A DNA stretch of 64,000 bases from NCBI GenBank assembly GCA_010279815.1, contig QEOQ01000206.1, positions 1,540,549 through 1,604,548 of the forward strand, written 5' to 3'. The notes under the pieces were generated by a model. That model worked only from the letters and a program-made list of their open reading frames with translations, was not told where the DNA came from and made no database searches. Positions 1 through 11,522 of the stretch are shown one piece after another (position 1 is the stretch's first letter; each line of letters starts with the position of its first letter). A program made the translations under genes and the position numbers. Origin of the DNA: Brachionus plicatilis (taxonomy: Eukaryota; Rotifera; Eurotatoria; Ploima; Brachionidae).

Positions 1-2688
1 GCTGTGGCTGTCAGAAATGGCGAGAAAAAGACTGTGAAAGCAGAAGACCTGGTCGTGGGAGATTTAATAGACGTGAAGTTTGGCGACCGTGTCCCGGCCG
101 ATATCCGTGTTATCCAAGCTCACGGCTTCAAGGTAGATAACTCGTCATTGACCGGCGAATCTGAGCCGTGCGCCAGAGGACCCGAATTCTCCAATGAAAA
201 TCCACTGGAAACAAAAAACATTGCTTTCTTCTCTACCAATGCTGTAGAAGGTACCTGTACCGGCATAGTGATCCGTACAGGCGACAGAACAGTCATGGGA
301 CGCATTGCAAATTTGGCCTCTGGTTTGGACACTGGCGAGACTCCAATCGCCAGGGAAATCCATCATTTCATCAATTTGATCACCAGTGTTGCTGTTTTCC
401 TGGGAGTTTCGTTCTTTATCATCGCTATAGTTCTAAAGTACTACTGGCTAGACGCAGTTATCTTTTTGATTGGTATCATTGTTGCCAATGTGCCCGAGGG
501 TCTACTTGCCACTGTGACTGTGTGCTTGACTTTGACAGCTAAGCGCATGGCCAAGAAAAATTGTTTGGTCAAAAATTTGGAGGCTGTCGAAACACTTGGT
601 TCTACTTCGACCATTTGTTCGGACAAGACTGGAACTTTGACCCAAAATCGCATGACTGTGGCCCACATGTGGTTCGACAACCGCATCATTGAAGTAGACA
701 CATCTGAGGATCAAGTTAGCGCTTCGTATGACAAAAATGCGCCAGGTCTTAGAGCATTGATTAGATGTGCCATGTTGTGCAACAGAGCCGAGTTCAAATT
801 GGATGCAACCAACTTGAAAAAACCAATATTACAAAGAGACTGTATTGGCGATGCTTCTGAGTCAGCTATTCTCAAGTCGTGTGAATTATCATTTGGCGGA
901 GTGGCTCAATACAGAGAAAAAAACAAAAAAGCTGTGGAAATACCATTCAATTCAACAAACAAATACCAAGTGAGTGTTCATGAAACTGATGATGGTGACG
1001 ATCGCTATCTGTTGGTAATGAAAGGAGCTCCAGAAAGAATTTTGGACAGATGCACCAGCATTTACATGGACGGAAGCGATTTGGAGTTGACCGACTATTG
1101 GAAAGCTCAATTTAACAATGCCTACTTGGAACTTGGAGGTTTTGGTGAGCGTGTGTTGGGATTTTGTGATGTTAGATTAGACTCAAAAAAATATCCAAAA
1201 GGATATCGTTTCGATCCCGACGAAGCCAATTTTCAATTGACCGAGCTCAGATTTTTGGGCCTAATGTCTATGATTGATCCTCCCCGAGCTGCTGTGCCTG
1301 ATGCTGTTGAGAAATGCCGATCGGCTGGTATCAAAGTTATCATGGTCACAGGCGATCATCCAATCACGGCCAAAGCTATTGCCAAAGGTGTAGGTATCAT
1401 CAGCGAACACAATGAAACTGTTGAAGACATCGCTGCTCGTTTGGGTATTCCAGTGAGCCAAGTTAATCCACGTGATGCCAAAGCTGTTGTTGTTCATGGC
1501 AACGATTTGAAAAGCATGTCTTCAGAACAACTGGATGACATTTTGAGACATCATTCGGAAATTGTGTTCGCTCGTACTTCTCCGCAACAAAAATTGATCA
1601 TTGTAGAGGGCTGTCAGCGCCAAGGAGCCATTGTAGCTGTGACTGGTGATGGTGTCAACGATTCGCCTGCTTTGAAAAAAGCTGATATTGGTGTAGCTAT
1701 GGGCATAGCTGGTAGTGACGTGAGTAAACAAGCTGCTGACATGATCCTTTTGGATGACAATTTTGCCTCGATTGTAACTGGAGTTGAAGAGGGTCGCTTG
1801 ATTTTTGACAATTTAAAAAAATCAATTGCCTACACTTTGACTTCAAACATACCTGAAATAACCCCATTTTTGATGTTCATCTTGACCGATATTCCTCTAC
1901 CATTGGGCACAATTACCATCTTGTGTATTGACTTGGGTACCGATATGGTTCCTGCCATTTCGCTTGCTTACGAAAAGGCCGAATCAGACATCATGAAGCG
2001 CAAGCCAAGAGATCCAATCAGAGACAAATTGGTCAATCAGCGTTTGATTTCAATGGCCTATGGTCAGATTGGTTTCATTCAAGCCAGCGCTGGTTTCTTT
2101 GTCTATTTGGTAATTATGGCCGAGAATGGATTTTGGCCGTCGCGACTCTTGGGCATCAGGAAGTCTTGGGACTCAAAAGCTGTCAATGACTTGGAAGATT
2201 CCTATGGACAAGAGTGGACTTATCAACAAAGAAAAATATTGGAATACACTTGTCACACTGCTTTCTTTGTATCAATTGTGGTTGTGCAATGGACAGATTT
2301 GATTATTTGCAAAACGCGACGAAACTCTCTTTTAACACAAGGAATGACGTGAGTTGAAATTAATTTTTTTGTCTATTTTTTAAATTTTAAATTTATTTTA
2401 TTTAGCAATAACATGATGAACTTTGGTCTCGTTTTTGAAACTGTTTTGGCTGCTGTTCTCAGTTATACACCAGGCCTGGACAAGGGCTTGAACATGTATC
2501 CATTGAAGTAAGATTCAAATTAGCCAATTTTTGATTAAAAAAATTAAATTAACTTTTTGTTTTCTAGATTCTTCTGGTGGTTACCAGCTATCCCATTCTC
2601 AATCACCATCTTGATATACGATGAAATTAGAAAGTACATTCTTAGGAAGAATCCAGGCGGTTGGGTGGAACAAGAAACTTACTATTAG
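1..2688 (+). CDS. ATP1A: Na+/K+-transporting ATPase alpha subunit, 3' part (5' end outside window)
   Basis: This is the catalytic alpha subunit of the plasma-membrane sodium/potassium pump, a P2C-type ATPase exchanging 3 Na+ out for 2 K+ in. Exons are 1-2348, 2406-2507 and 2568-2688, with GT/AG junctions and continuous phase; the last exon ends in the family's usual WVEQETYY followed by TAG. Within the visible part (numbering from base 1) I see the actuator TGES at residues 51-54, the M4 segment with NVPEGL, the phosphorylation site DKTGT at 208-212, the nucleotide-site KGAPER at about 341-346 and the hinge TGDGVND at 548-554. The sequence is very close to vertebrate alpha subunits along its whole length. 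All catalytic motifs are intact, so it is probably functional. The N-terminal cytoplasmic tail and M1-M2 lie upstream of the window. The large first exon with two tiny 3' introns (57 and 60 bp) is compact. Identity is near certain; paralogue number cannot be decided. Confidence 0.98.
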
Positions 2689-3970
2689 TTTTAAAAGATT
2701 AGATATTTATTATAAATTTTTAAAAAAATTCTTAAAGCAAAAGTTAAAATTAGACCAGCTTCAATTGATTAGAATAAATATTTATTGTCTTTAAAAATTG
2801 TAATTAGAATAAAATTTCATTATCGAATAAACTTTTCACTTAAATTTTAGAACTACAATAAAGTAAGTTGATTGAGCTTTTCTGTCAGCTTTTTTTTATT
2901 AAATGTTATATCAATACGACTTTTTCATTGTTTTTAAATTTTACCATTTGTTGGTTTTATTTTCGCCCTTAAAAAAAATTATCCAATAACTCGAAGAAAA
3001 CATTTTCGTTTCTCTTAAATAAAACAAATTTTAAATCAAATTACTTTAGTTATTTATTTTATTTTCACTTTTAAGATGTAGCATTGAATAAATTAATTAA
3101 ATTAAAAAAATACAAAAAATAAAGTATTTTTAAAAATTACTTAAATTTATTTTATTTACTACTTGCAGTAAAACTATTCGATCTTGGTTACATAGTTTTT
3201 ATTGAAAGCTAATGCAATAAAATTTGACGAAAAATACAACGAGCAAAACTTATATGTCCTTTTACAATATATATCTAAATTCTGACAACATAACCAAGAA
3301 TTTTGACAACTTTTTTACTAAAAAAAAATCTAAAAACTTAATTTAAATAGTTTTTTTTTGGCTCAATTTTCGGAGCAAATCTTCACAAAAATTGTTTATT
3401 TGTTTTATGAATTAGCTTTTTTTTTTTACATATTTTCAATAATGAAATTTACAAAAAAAAAATTTTTATTTGATGCATTTGTTTGATTACTAAAAATTAA
3501 AATTATTTAATTAAAGATCTTTCGTATTTTTAACTAAATTGTAAGAATACAATCAAAGTTCTCAATCTTTGACTTTATTAAATAAATTTTTATATTATAA
3601 AAATGCTATTTTTCATAAAATTACATAATTTTCTCTTTGTTTTATTTCACAAAAACATTTTAGACAGCCCAGCTTTTTTCCATTGTCCTAAAACAAATGA
3701 ATGTGTCAATGACTGAATAACTTTTTTTTACTCAAAAGCTAACCTAAAAGAAAATGAGACTAAGAGCAATGGACTAGTAGTAGTACTACAGATGCTTTTT
3801 TCTAACTTAATTTGTGGTCAAAAAAAATTTTTCTCGACATAAACAAGTTTAATATATGAAAGAAACTAGCCCACGCCCTTTGGACCACTTCCTAAAATCT
3901 CGCGATTTTATGCGAGGTCTAGCGCTCTTTAAGACTTTTCTTCCCCTTTTACTCAAATCCATATTAAACA
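2689..3970. other. AT-rich spacer with ATPase 3'UTR
   Basis: Very AT-rich DNA following the ATPase stop. AATAAA-type candidate polyadenylation signals occur shortly after the stop (about 2773 and 2826). I see no supported coding sequence; short antisense frames here have no recognisable protein features. Confidence 0.6.
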
Positions 3971-3973
3971 GGC

Positions 3974-4100
3974 TAATACCGTCCTTATTTAACCCATAAC
4001 GTCCAGTTATAACTCGGAACGTCCTTTTATAGCTCATAACGTCCTTTTATGACCCATAACGTCCTATTTTAACCCATAACGTCCTGTTATAACCCGGAAG
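3974..4100. repeat. 20-bp tandem repeat (ATAACGTCC unit)
   Basis: About six copies of a roughly 20-bp unit, typified by ATAACGTCCTTTTATGACCC, run head to tail with point changes and 1-2 base length changes. A diverged isolated copy follows at about 4155-4175. The open frame on the minus strand over this array is a by-product of the repeat and is not called as a gene. Confidence 0.85.
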
Positions 4101-4637
4101 TCGTTTAGTTGAGGGAAAAAATTTTATTTATTCTTGAGTACTAAATATAGAGCGAACGTCCTTTTTTAACCTGGAACGCCAAGTTCAATGGCGGGGAAAA
4201 ATCAAAAACTACTGTACAGCAAAATCAATTAACACTAAAGAAACGTGGTAGAAAAAGACTGCTTCGGAACGAAAATGGTAAAATTATTTGGCAAAATAAT
4301 CAAAAAGTGTTTTTATTCAGTTTTTTAGGCTATAAAATCGAATTTTTTATTTAACTTTTACTCTAAGAATAAAGACAAAAATTAGAATAAAGTTTAATTT
4401 AAACTCTTTTTTAATTTCGAATTTAACTCTACAAATTTTTAAGTTTATTACAGAATAAATTCGAAATTATTCTAAGAATAAAATCAAACTTTTGCGCTTA
4501 CTCTTAGTTTAAAGTCAGACGTCAAGGTTTATTCTAAAAAAAAATAAAAAAATTTTATAGCATGGTTTCGATGGTATTAGTTCCATATAGAATAAACCCA
4601 AATTTTGACATTGTTCCAAGAGGTCACGAGTTTACGG

Positions 4638-5128
4638 TACCGTATTCCCTCGTTCAATATTGCAGCCTCAGAACCCGAAACACAACTTTTACGCAGGGAA
4701 TAAACACCATCTTGTCCATGTTAAAAAATTCTTTACTTACATCGCATGCGTCAAAGTTGTCTTTCGAGTCTTGGCCCACGTTGAAAGTAAAGATTTTTAA
4801 TTTAATGCAGCATTAACAATAGAGTTTCTGTCAAAAAAAAAATTATTTTTTTGAATTTTACATTTGACCCAGCGCTGTAAATTAAATATAAAGAAAAATT
4901 AGAAAAATGATTATTTTATTTTTTATTTTTTTGAAAAATCTCAAGCTTAAATGCCGAACTAAATTTAAAAAGCAATGATTTTATTGCCGACTCAAGGCTT
5001 AAAATACATCTTTAGAGCATGCGGTGTAAGTTAAGAATTTTTTAACATGGGCGAGATGGTGTTTATTCCCTGCGTCAAAGTTGTGTTTCGGTTTCTGAGG
5101 CTGCAATATCGAACGAGGGAATACGGTA
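4638..5128. mobile_element. TA-flanked foldback/MITE element, family A
   Basis: Arms of about 113 bp (4638-4750 and 5014-5128) are imperfect reverse complements. Both ends read TA then CCGTATTCCCTCGTTC inward, which is compatible with a TA target duplication and therefore a Tc1/mariner/pogo-type non-autonomous element. The centre holds the sequence CAGCGCTG near 4870, which recurs in a related single-armed copy at 30919-31075. There is no transposase. The open frame at 4562-4816 mostly overlaps the left arm and is not a gene. Confidence 0.75.
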
Positions 5129-5130
5129 AT

Positions 5131-5760
5131 TAACAAATTAATTTTTTAGAAATTGAAGCAACAAAATTTGTAATTTGCAAAAGAATTAACATGCACATAG
5201 TTTATAATTTTTAAGCAAAATGACCAAGTGGAACTTAAGCAAAAATTTTACTTTGCCTAAATTTTGATTGTTTCAATGTTTCAAAAAAAATTTAGAACAC
5301 GACATAAAATTTCATCAAAATTTCATCAAAATTTCAAAAAAACATAAAGAGAAACTGGATGAAACTGAATCAAAACCATCAATATCTGGAGAAATATCAT
5401 CGTCCCCATCATCGACATCTTTGAGCTCATAAATTTTAAAATTTACTATCGTTTAAATCTCATGAAACTAATATAATAAAAACTTAATTTAATATATATT
5501 TTAATTATTTTTACTAAAGCTTTACGCTTATTGTGGAAATAAAAAAAAGCATCGACTATTTTACGTCAACTTATTCTTCAAAAATCAATTAATTAAAAAA
5601 ACGTCAATAAATAAGTGACCAATTAAATAAAAGTCAATTAATTTTTATTTAATCAATTAAAATTTTAATTATCAATTAAATAAAATAATTTTATCAATAA
5701 AAAATAAAGTTTTATCAAATTAGAGATCATAGAAAAACAATACAAAAAATTAATCATACA
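5131..5760. other. AT-rich spacer, nothing recognised
   Basis: Low-complexity AT-rich DNA with runs of TTAATT; no supported gene or repeat boundary. Confidence 0.5.
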
Positions 5761-5761
5761 T

Positions 5762-6055
5762 TTAATCACTTGAGATGATTTTTGGTCTTCCGACAGGTCT
5801 TGTTTTTCCTAAAGGAACGTCTAGAGCTTGGTCTTGAAAAAAGTCGAACAATTGTTCCCTGTAATCAATACTAACAATATGCTTACACATCTAGTGTTTA
5901 AACCAAGAAGGGCAAGTACATGTGCTATTTTTCAATTTTCGAAGTTTAAACAAATCTGTTGAAACTATTCTGTAAATTCTTCAAAGACTCCCAATTTGAA
6001 TTTGAATTATTGATAATTGTTAAGTATTGTGTGCATAAACTTTTAGTAAGCTCTA
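5762..6055 (-). pseudogene. SWIM zinc-finger relic of a Mutator-like transposase
   Basis: Read on the minus strand this gives a SWIM-type metal-binding signature (CTCPSWFKH, a stop codon, then MCKH), followed by the downstream tail DVPLGKTRPVGRPK and a stop. This order, CxC then CxH then a basic GRP tail, is typical of the C-terminus of FLYWCH/SWIM Mutator-like (MULE) transposases and related proteins. The in-frame stop and loss of the rest of the protein make it a dead fragment. A sister fragment with the same flanking sequence lies in inverted orientation at 11007-11180, so the two copies bracket the arrestin gene. Confidence 0.7.
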
Positions 6056-6262
6056 GATTTTGGCAACTCAGAACTAGCATGATTTAGGTTAATTTTTTAA
6101 ATTTTAATTGAAAAAAGTTTTAATAAGATTAAAGGATTTAATATTTCATTTTGTTTAAATGACCCCAGCTGAAGCCGTTTTGGTCAGGAATTTAATATAT
6201 AGAGTACTAAACTTGTTTTAAAATACGTCTAAAAAGTGTAAACAAAATCAATAAATAAGTAA

Positions 6263-7027
6263 GTAAAGTTCACGAAATTCAAAACTTTAGTGCTATCTGA
6301 ATTTCACATTTTTGACTCAAAATTCGTAATCTACGCCCTCAAAAATTTTTTTGAAGGGTGCAAAAAAAAAAATTTTACATCCAGGGTTCCAAAAATAACA
6401 AACCCTTTAAAAATTGTTGTTCTTTAATACTCAAAATCTCAAAGATAAAACTTAAATATATTAAAAAAGTATATATATTCTGAAAGAGCATAAAATTCTC
6501 TACATGCTAATGTAATTTAGAAAAAAAAAGGGTGTGGCGGTTTTTGTTGGCTAAAAAAAGGAAAAAAATGTGTTTTTTCTGGTTTAAATCGTATCTCCTC
6601 CAAGGGATCAATTATGACCCGATTTTTTTTTTTAAATCTAGACAAAATTCTGAACAAATCTATGGTTTTACTTTTTTATTTCATTGCTTTATTTTTCTTA
6701 AAAAATCTCTTTAAATCATGTGATTTTTAACAAATTTGTCAAATTTGAATTCTTTCATTAGAATTTTTAGATTAAACTAAAGAATTCGATATTTTTAGGT
6801 GCTCAATAACTGTTTTTTCGATTTTCCTGAAAAATATGCTTTTAGGGCTTGGCAGTAGAAAAAACAGTAGTTGAACACCTAATAATATCGAATTCTTTAG
6901 TTGCTATTTTTGAAACCATGAGTGTAAAAATTTTTTTTTGGGGGTTTTCGAGGGCGTAGATTATGAATTTTGAGTCAAAAATGTGAAATTCAGATAGCAC
7001 TAAAGTTTTGAATTTCGTGAACTTTAC
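6263..7027. mobile_element. Foldback/MITE element, family B, with inner hairpin
   Basis: Inverted arms of about 140 bp (roughly 6263-6405 and 6885-7027) start with AAGTTCACGAAATTC and are flanked by TA on both sides (6264-6265 and 7025-7026). A second, independent inverted repeat sits in the middle (about 6779-6900, around GAATTCGATATT), so the element folds at two levels. No transposase is encoded; the ORF at 6532-6714 has no protein-like features. Confidence 0.75.
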
Positions 7028-7159
7028 GGAGAGATTAAAAATTTAAAGTTTAAATTAAAATTTTGAAAAGTTTATTTTGCGTTTCTTAATTTCAAAAGTA
7101 CTTGTTTTTTGCATTCAAATTAAATTTAAAAAATTAAATTAAATTTTAAATTCCAAATA

Positions 7160-7440
7160 TTTAGTTAAATGAAAAGAAACATCTTTCCTACCGATAATTT
7201 TAATTAAAAAAATTAAAAATAAACTTTAGAAAAATTAAGTTAAATGCATTTAAATTTAAAAATCGATTTTATCAATGGATTGAAAAAAAAATTAAAATTA
7301 TTTTATTCTTTAAATCTACACAACATGCAGAGAATTTGATATTAAAATGATTTAAATTAATTCAAAGATTAATTTTAATATATTGAAATGATATTTTGAA
7401 TTGATCATGAACTTCAAGATGCCGAATAATTGATGATATT
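7160..7440. repeat. Dispersed repeat, family C (copy 1)
   Basis: The segment ending in a stretch like TTGATCATGAACTTCAAGATG is matched, with divergence, in the same orientation at about 40500-40855. The right end of that match also forms an inverted repeat with 39849-39955, so family C is probably a foldback element of which only one side remains here. Confidence 0.5.
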
Positions 7441-7687
7441 TTTATTTCCACAATAAACGTAAATCTATAGGAAAAAATAATTTAAATAAAACTGGTTCCA
7501 AAGTTTATGGTAGGATAGAGTTTGGCGAGTTTCATTCCATAACCCTGATGTTTCTTGCGAGGTTTTTAGGAAAATAATATATTTTGAAAAAAAGAATCAA
7601 ATTTTCAGAAAAAATCTATGTTATGATATTTATTTACAGCTTTTGTAATTTATTATAATAAAAATAATAAAAAATAATTATTTTGGT

Positions 7688-8974
7688 TCATTGACCTTTA
7701 ATACCGGTATTGTTCATAGAAAAATCTTTATAAAATGGATAATAAGGTTTAAAACTATTCAAATCAGATTCAATAGTTTCTCCTCGGCTATTGTTGATGC
7801 CAATTTCATTTGACAAATCGACAGGATTTGCTCCAAAAACACAACCTTCATATGTGAAAGGAAAATTTGGAGCATTTGTCTCGTGATCTGAAGATAAAGG
7901 AATAGTACCAATGATTATTGGTATTGCCATATCTTTACTTTTTGCTATACCTGATGCATCAAAATTGAAAACTATTTTATAGGAAATTTCTATTATTCTA
8001 CAAGTTCCATTTGATGAAGAACATACTGCTGGAATTGGCAAGAATGAATTACACCAATTTTCAAAAGACCGTTCTCGTATTGTGTTTGGGTACTCTATTA
8101 CAGCTACGTTTCGAAAAGAAGTTTTACTTTTACCCCTTGCATGGAACCTCATTACTTGAATTAAGTTAACAGTCATTTTTTTTACTTCTCTACTACTTTT
8201 GTTATCAATAGTGGCATTGAATCCTAAAGACTCACCAGGTACAAATCCGGCTTTAAAATAAAATCAAAAAAAATTAATTAAATATAATTGAATAAAATAA
8301 AAATTACATTTTAATATATTAAAATTTGCAATTATTGGATCCGATTTACAGGGTCCGCAGCATAAAACTTTTTGATCGCTCACACCAAAGCCTTGTCTTA
8401 AATTCGGATTTGAATTCAAGTCTAGATGACTCAGAACAGTGAACGATCGAGTGGTGTGTTTATCAAAAGCCCTAGAATAATTAATATTAAATTAAATTTT
8501 TTAATAAATAAAAAATTAAAATGATTAAATTACCAAGGTATATCGATCGTTCCATAGAGTGAGTATCTCACCTGACCAATTTGGTGTTCAAAGCTTGTTG
8601 GCAAATTTTGTGGCAAAGCAATATCAAATGGGTAGGAATAGCTACCAGGTTCAATATATAAATCTGAGGATGAGTTTTTTGACATGAAAACGAGCTCGTG
8701 ATTTAAATATTTTTCGTAAGCAGAATAATGTACTCTTCGTCTGTTTTTACCACTGCCACGACTTTCACTCCTTTAAAGTAGTTTAATTTATTTTTCCTAT
8801 AAAACTCAAATTTTACCAATGAACTCTTGCTCCTCCATTTAAAAGCATCTTCAAACCATTGATTTTTAGGCGTTCTTTCACCGATATATTTAATGTTCCT
8901 CTAAGGTTCTCACCTGCAATGTAAATAGCATTTGGCTTTTCGAGACCAATTGTAAAATAATCAATCTTGCCCAT
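7688..8974 (-). CDS. Arrestin domain-containing protein (alpha-arrestin, ARRDC2/3/4-like)
   Basis: Four exons, complement(join(7688-8250, 8308-8471, 8534-8770, 8817-8974)), give 373 codons with consistent phases. The protein begins MGKIDYFTIGLEKPN and has an arrestin N domain (about residues 1-155; GLEKPNAIYIAGENLRGT, then WSESRG, then SYPFDIALP) and an arrestin C domain (about 170-320; LCCGPC, GFVPGESL, IIGTIPL), in the order seen in ARRDC proteins. Alpha-arrestins act as cytoplasmic and endosomal adaptors for ubiquitin ligases and membrane cargo. I see no PPxY motif in the short tail, so direct binding to Nedd4-type WW domains by the usual route is not supported; the tail does have a Tyr/Pro cluster (FKPYYPFY). 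The start is the first ATG in frame. Introns are 46-63 bp. The gene lies alone between transposon relics and appears intact. Confidence 0.93.
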
Positions 8975-10175
8975 TTATAAAATAGAATTCTTTCTTAAAG
9001 AAAAAATCTAATTAAAAAATTTTATCTTGGTTTTTGTAAATAATTTTATGATTAATAAAAATTTTAGATTATATGTTTTTAATTGAATTTTGTTTATTTA
9101 ATTGATGACATATTTATTGACGTTTTTTTTTAATTTAATTGATTTTTTTAAAAAAAAAAAGTTTGAATTAAGCTAAATTTTAACGACTTATTATTAATTA
9201 AAAAGTTTGTTACAATCTTTCTTCTTATTCTTGTTAATCTTGATGTTTTCTTGTAAATGTTATTAAAAGTTTTTTAATGCAAAAATAAAATTAATTTTTT
9301 TCTTTTTTTCTAATGGACTTAACCTAATAATTGAATAAACAAAAAATTAATCAAAATGTTCGTTACCAAGAAAACAAGAGTAATCCTTTTATTTAAATAC
9401 CTGGAGAGCATATTTTAAATAAGAATAAAATAATTAAATTAAGAAATTTTTACATAATTTATTTTTCGAAAAAAAAATACCATTGTTAAATTTCCGAAAA
9501 AATTTAAAATTTATATTAGCTGTTTTTAACATTATGATAAAAATTTTATCTGATATGATTAATTTTTAAAAAACTAATTATTATCATTTAATTCCTATCC
9601 TTAATCTAATAAAATAATTTCTAAAAAAGATTAATTGAGAAAACTCTGAAATGTCTATTTTTGAAAATAAATGTTGATTAGCTCATTGAAATAAACCATT
9701 TTAAGGAAATTTAATCATTTTGATATTAAAAATGGTAAAATAAAAAAATCTCTAAATTTTCTTTACTTTTAGCAAAAGATACAATTTTTTCCTTAATTTT
9801 CGTCAAAAATTAAATATTATTAATCTTTTTACAGAAGAGAATTCCTAATTTATTTGCATGTTACTTTCATTAAACAATAATAATTTTAAAATTTTTGTGA
9901 ACTAAATTAAATTAGATTTATATTTGATTATTTACAGTATTATTTTAAGCTGAGGAAGTATAACATTTTTTGAAAATATTTTGTAATTTTTTTTAGTAAA
10001 AAGATATCACAGATATTTTGCGAAAATTTCAAAAAACATCATCAGCCATTGGTAGCAAAAAAAGACTTATTAATGGGTTTCATTCTTTTTTGGATTCAAA
10101 TTAAAAGTTTTTCCTAATAATTTATCATAAAGTAAAAACTTGGAAAACTGAAACATAACAAAAAAATCTTTATTT
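8975..10175. other. AT-rich spacer
   Basis: Upstream region of the arrestin-domain gene. It should contain that gene's promoter, but I cannot point to a specific element. No coding sequence supported. Confidence 0.4.
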
Positions 10176-10515
10176 TTACCTTTTTTGTCCTTTTTTTTGT
10201 TGTGATACCTTTTGTGATGGTGGTGGTTGTTCTAATGATGTATATTGTTGTAAAGATGTATAGATGATGTCGATGGCTGTACTGGTGGAACTAATTGTCA
10301 ATGCATCAATTTCAGGTAAATTGGTGGGTTTGCTTCTCATCCAAGCTGACTTTGCTATCTATGGACGTTCCCGTTTACGATTGCGTTCAATTTTCAAATC
10401 AACATAGGGGATATCAAAACTATTTAAATTATAGGTAACTTGTAATGATACGTTTACAGATGAAGTTTTTTTGCCAAAATTATCAATTAAAACTACTTTT
10501 TTTTCAGTCTTGACC
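10176..10515 (-). pseudogene. Coding relic with basic RKRERP motif, probably transposon-derived
   Basis: A minus-strand frame runs about 110 codons with one internal TAG, immediately after the motif NRKRERP, and then continues IAKSAWMRSKPTNLPEIDA to a TAA. Base composition is clearly richer than the surroundings, as expected of former coding DNA. The basic motif resembles the RKRGRP tails of the MULE relics in this window, but the family is not identified. Called a pseudogene because of the in-frame stop and lack of a start. Confidence 0.35.
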
Positions 10516-11006
10516 ATTAATATTTGGTACTAACTAAAATAGTCGTACCTAGTTAGGTACAGAAAAACATCTTGTTTTATTATTTTTAAGATTTCTATTC
10601 AAAACCATTTTTATCCTTTTATTAAAATAGTCAAAAAAAAGGTGAAGTCGGATTATTTACCGTGTTCATCCAATTTAAAGGTTAAATGGCAAGTGATTAA
10701 AGCAAATACAACTATGCAGAAATAAAGATTTTTTTAATAACGAGGTAAAAACGCTTTTTTAAATCTGGAATTCTTATTTTTTAGATAAAGCTATTTTTTA
10801 GTTCGTAAAAAAATTCTTGAAACTTTTGTTCTCAGTTAAATAAGACGTCTTTGGTACGTAATTCATGCAAGTGACAGGCGATCTTCCCACAAGCTTAAAC
10901 AATTTTCGATACATTAAAGTACAGTTCGAAGGAAAAAAAAAAGGAATCAAAAAAGGTTCGGCATAACTAAACTTTGTTACATCCGAATTAGACAAAAAAA
11001 AAAAGA
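10516..11006. other. AT-rich spacer
   Basis: Contains the short perfect palindrome-like GTACCTAGTTAGGTAC near 10546-10561. The minus-strand frame at 10798-10995 shows no protein-like features. Confidence 0.4.
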
Positions 11007-11180
11007 GCTTACTAAAAGTTTATGCACACAATACTTAACAATTATCTATAATTCAAATTGGGAGTCTTTGAAGAATTTACAGAATAGTTTCAACAGCTTA
11101 GAGTCATTTGTTTAAACTTCGTAAATTGAAAAATAGCACATGCAATTGCCCTTCTTTGTTTAAACACTAGATATGTAATC
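11007..11180 (+). pseudogene. Second SWIM zinc-finger MULE relic (inverted copy)
   Basis: Plus-strand frame reads FKLRKLKNSTCNCPSLFKH, stop, ICN, which is the SWIM signature with the final His replaced by Asn and two stops. About 170 bp match the relic at 5762-6055 in inverted orientation, including the non-conserved flank around GTTTATGCACACAATACTT. It is a broken transposase fragment. Confidence 0.65.
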
Positions 11181-11522
11181 GTATTTTATTTTTTAAAATA
11201 ATCGGTTAGGGTCAAAATTGTCAGTATCAGTGCAGTGCAAAATTGTCATAAAAAATTGTCATAGAAAAAAAAAACAAAATAGTCATCGTAAAATTGTCAA
11301 ACCAATTAAAAAATAAATTGAATGTCAAATCTGATTGGCGATTAATTTCAAAGAAAATTTATCTTTGAATTAAATAAGAAGAATATTAAAAGAAGCTAAG
11401 ATAAAAATGAAACAATTAGAAGAAAAATTTTAATTAATTAATTTAAAAAATAGTTGAGTCATATAAATATAAATTGAAAATGAAAATAAATTAACATAAA
11501 TTATTTTCTTGCGGATATTAAA
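11181..11522. other. Presumed 5' region of the LINE element
   Basis: AT-rich sequence directly upstream of the LINE ORF1. It holds several ATTGTCA/TGTCAT short repeats between about 11210 and 11300. The exact 5' end of the retrotransposon could not be placed. Confidence 0.35.

Noticed and set aside
120..1811. Several minus-strand frames opposite the Na+/K+-ATPase
   Set aside because: Shadow frames of a highly conserved coding exon; the plus strand fully explains the sequence.
3849..4037. 62-codon minus-strand ORF with repeated basic residues
   Set aside because: Partly generated by the 20-bp tandem repeat; no start context or domain.
4562..4816. 84-codon ORF as a gene
   Set aside because: Mostly lies in the arm of an inverted-repeat element whose other copies do not keep the frame.
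6532..6714. 60-codon ORF rich in Phe/Lys
   Set aside because: AT-rich low-complexity translation inside a foldback element.
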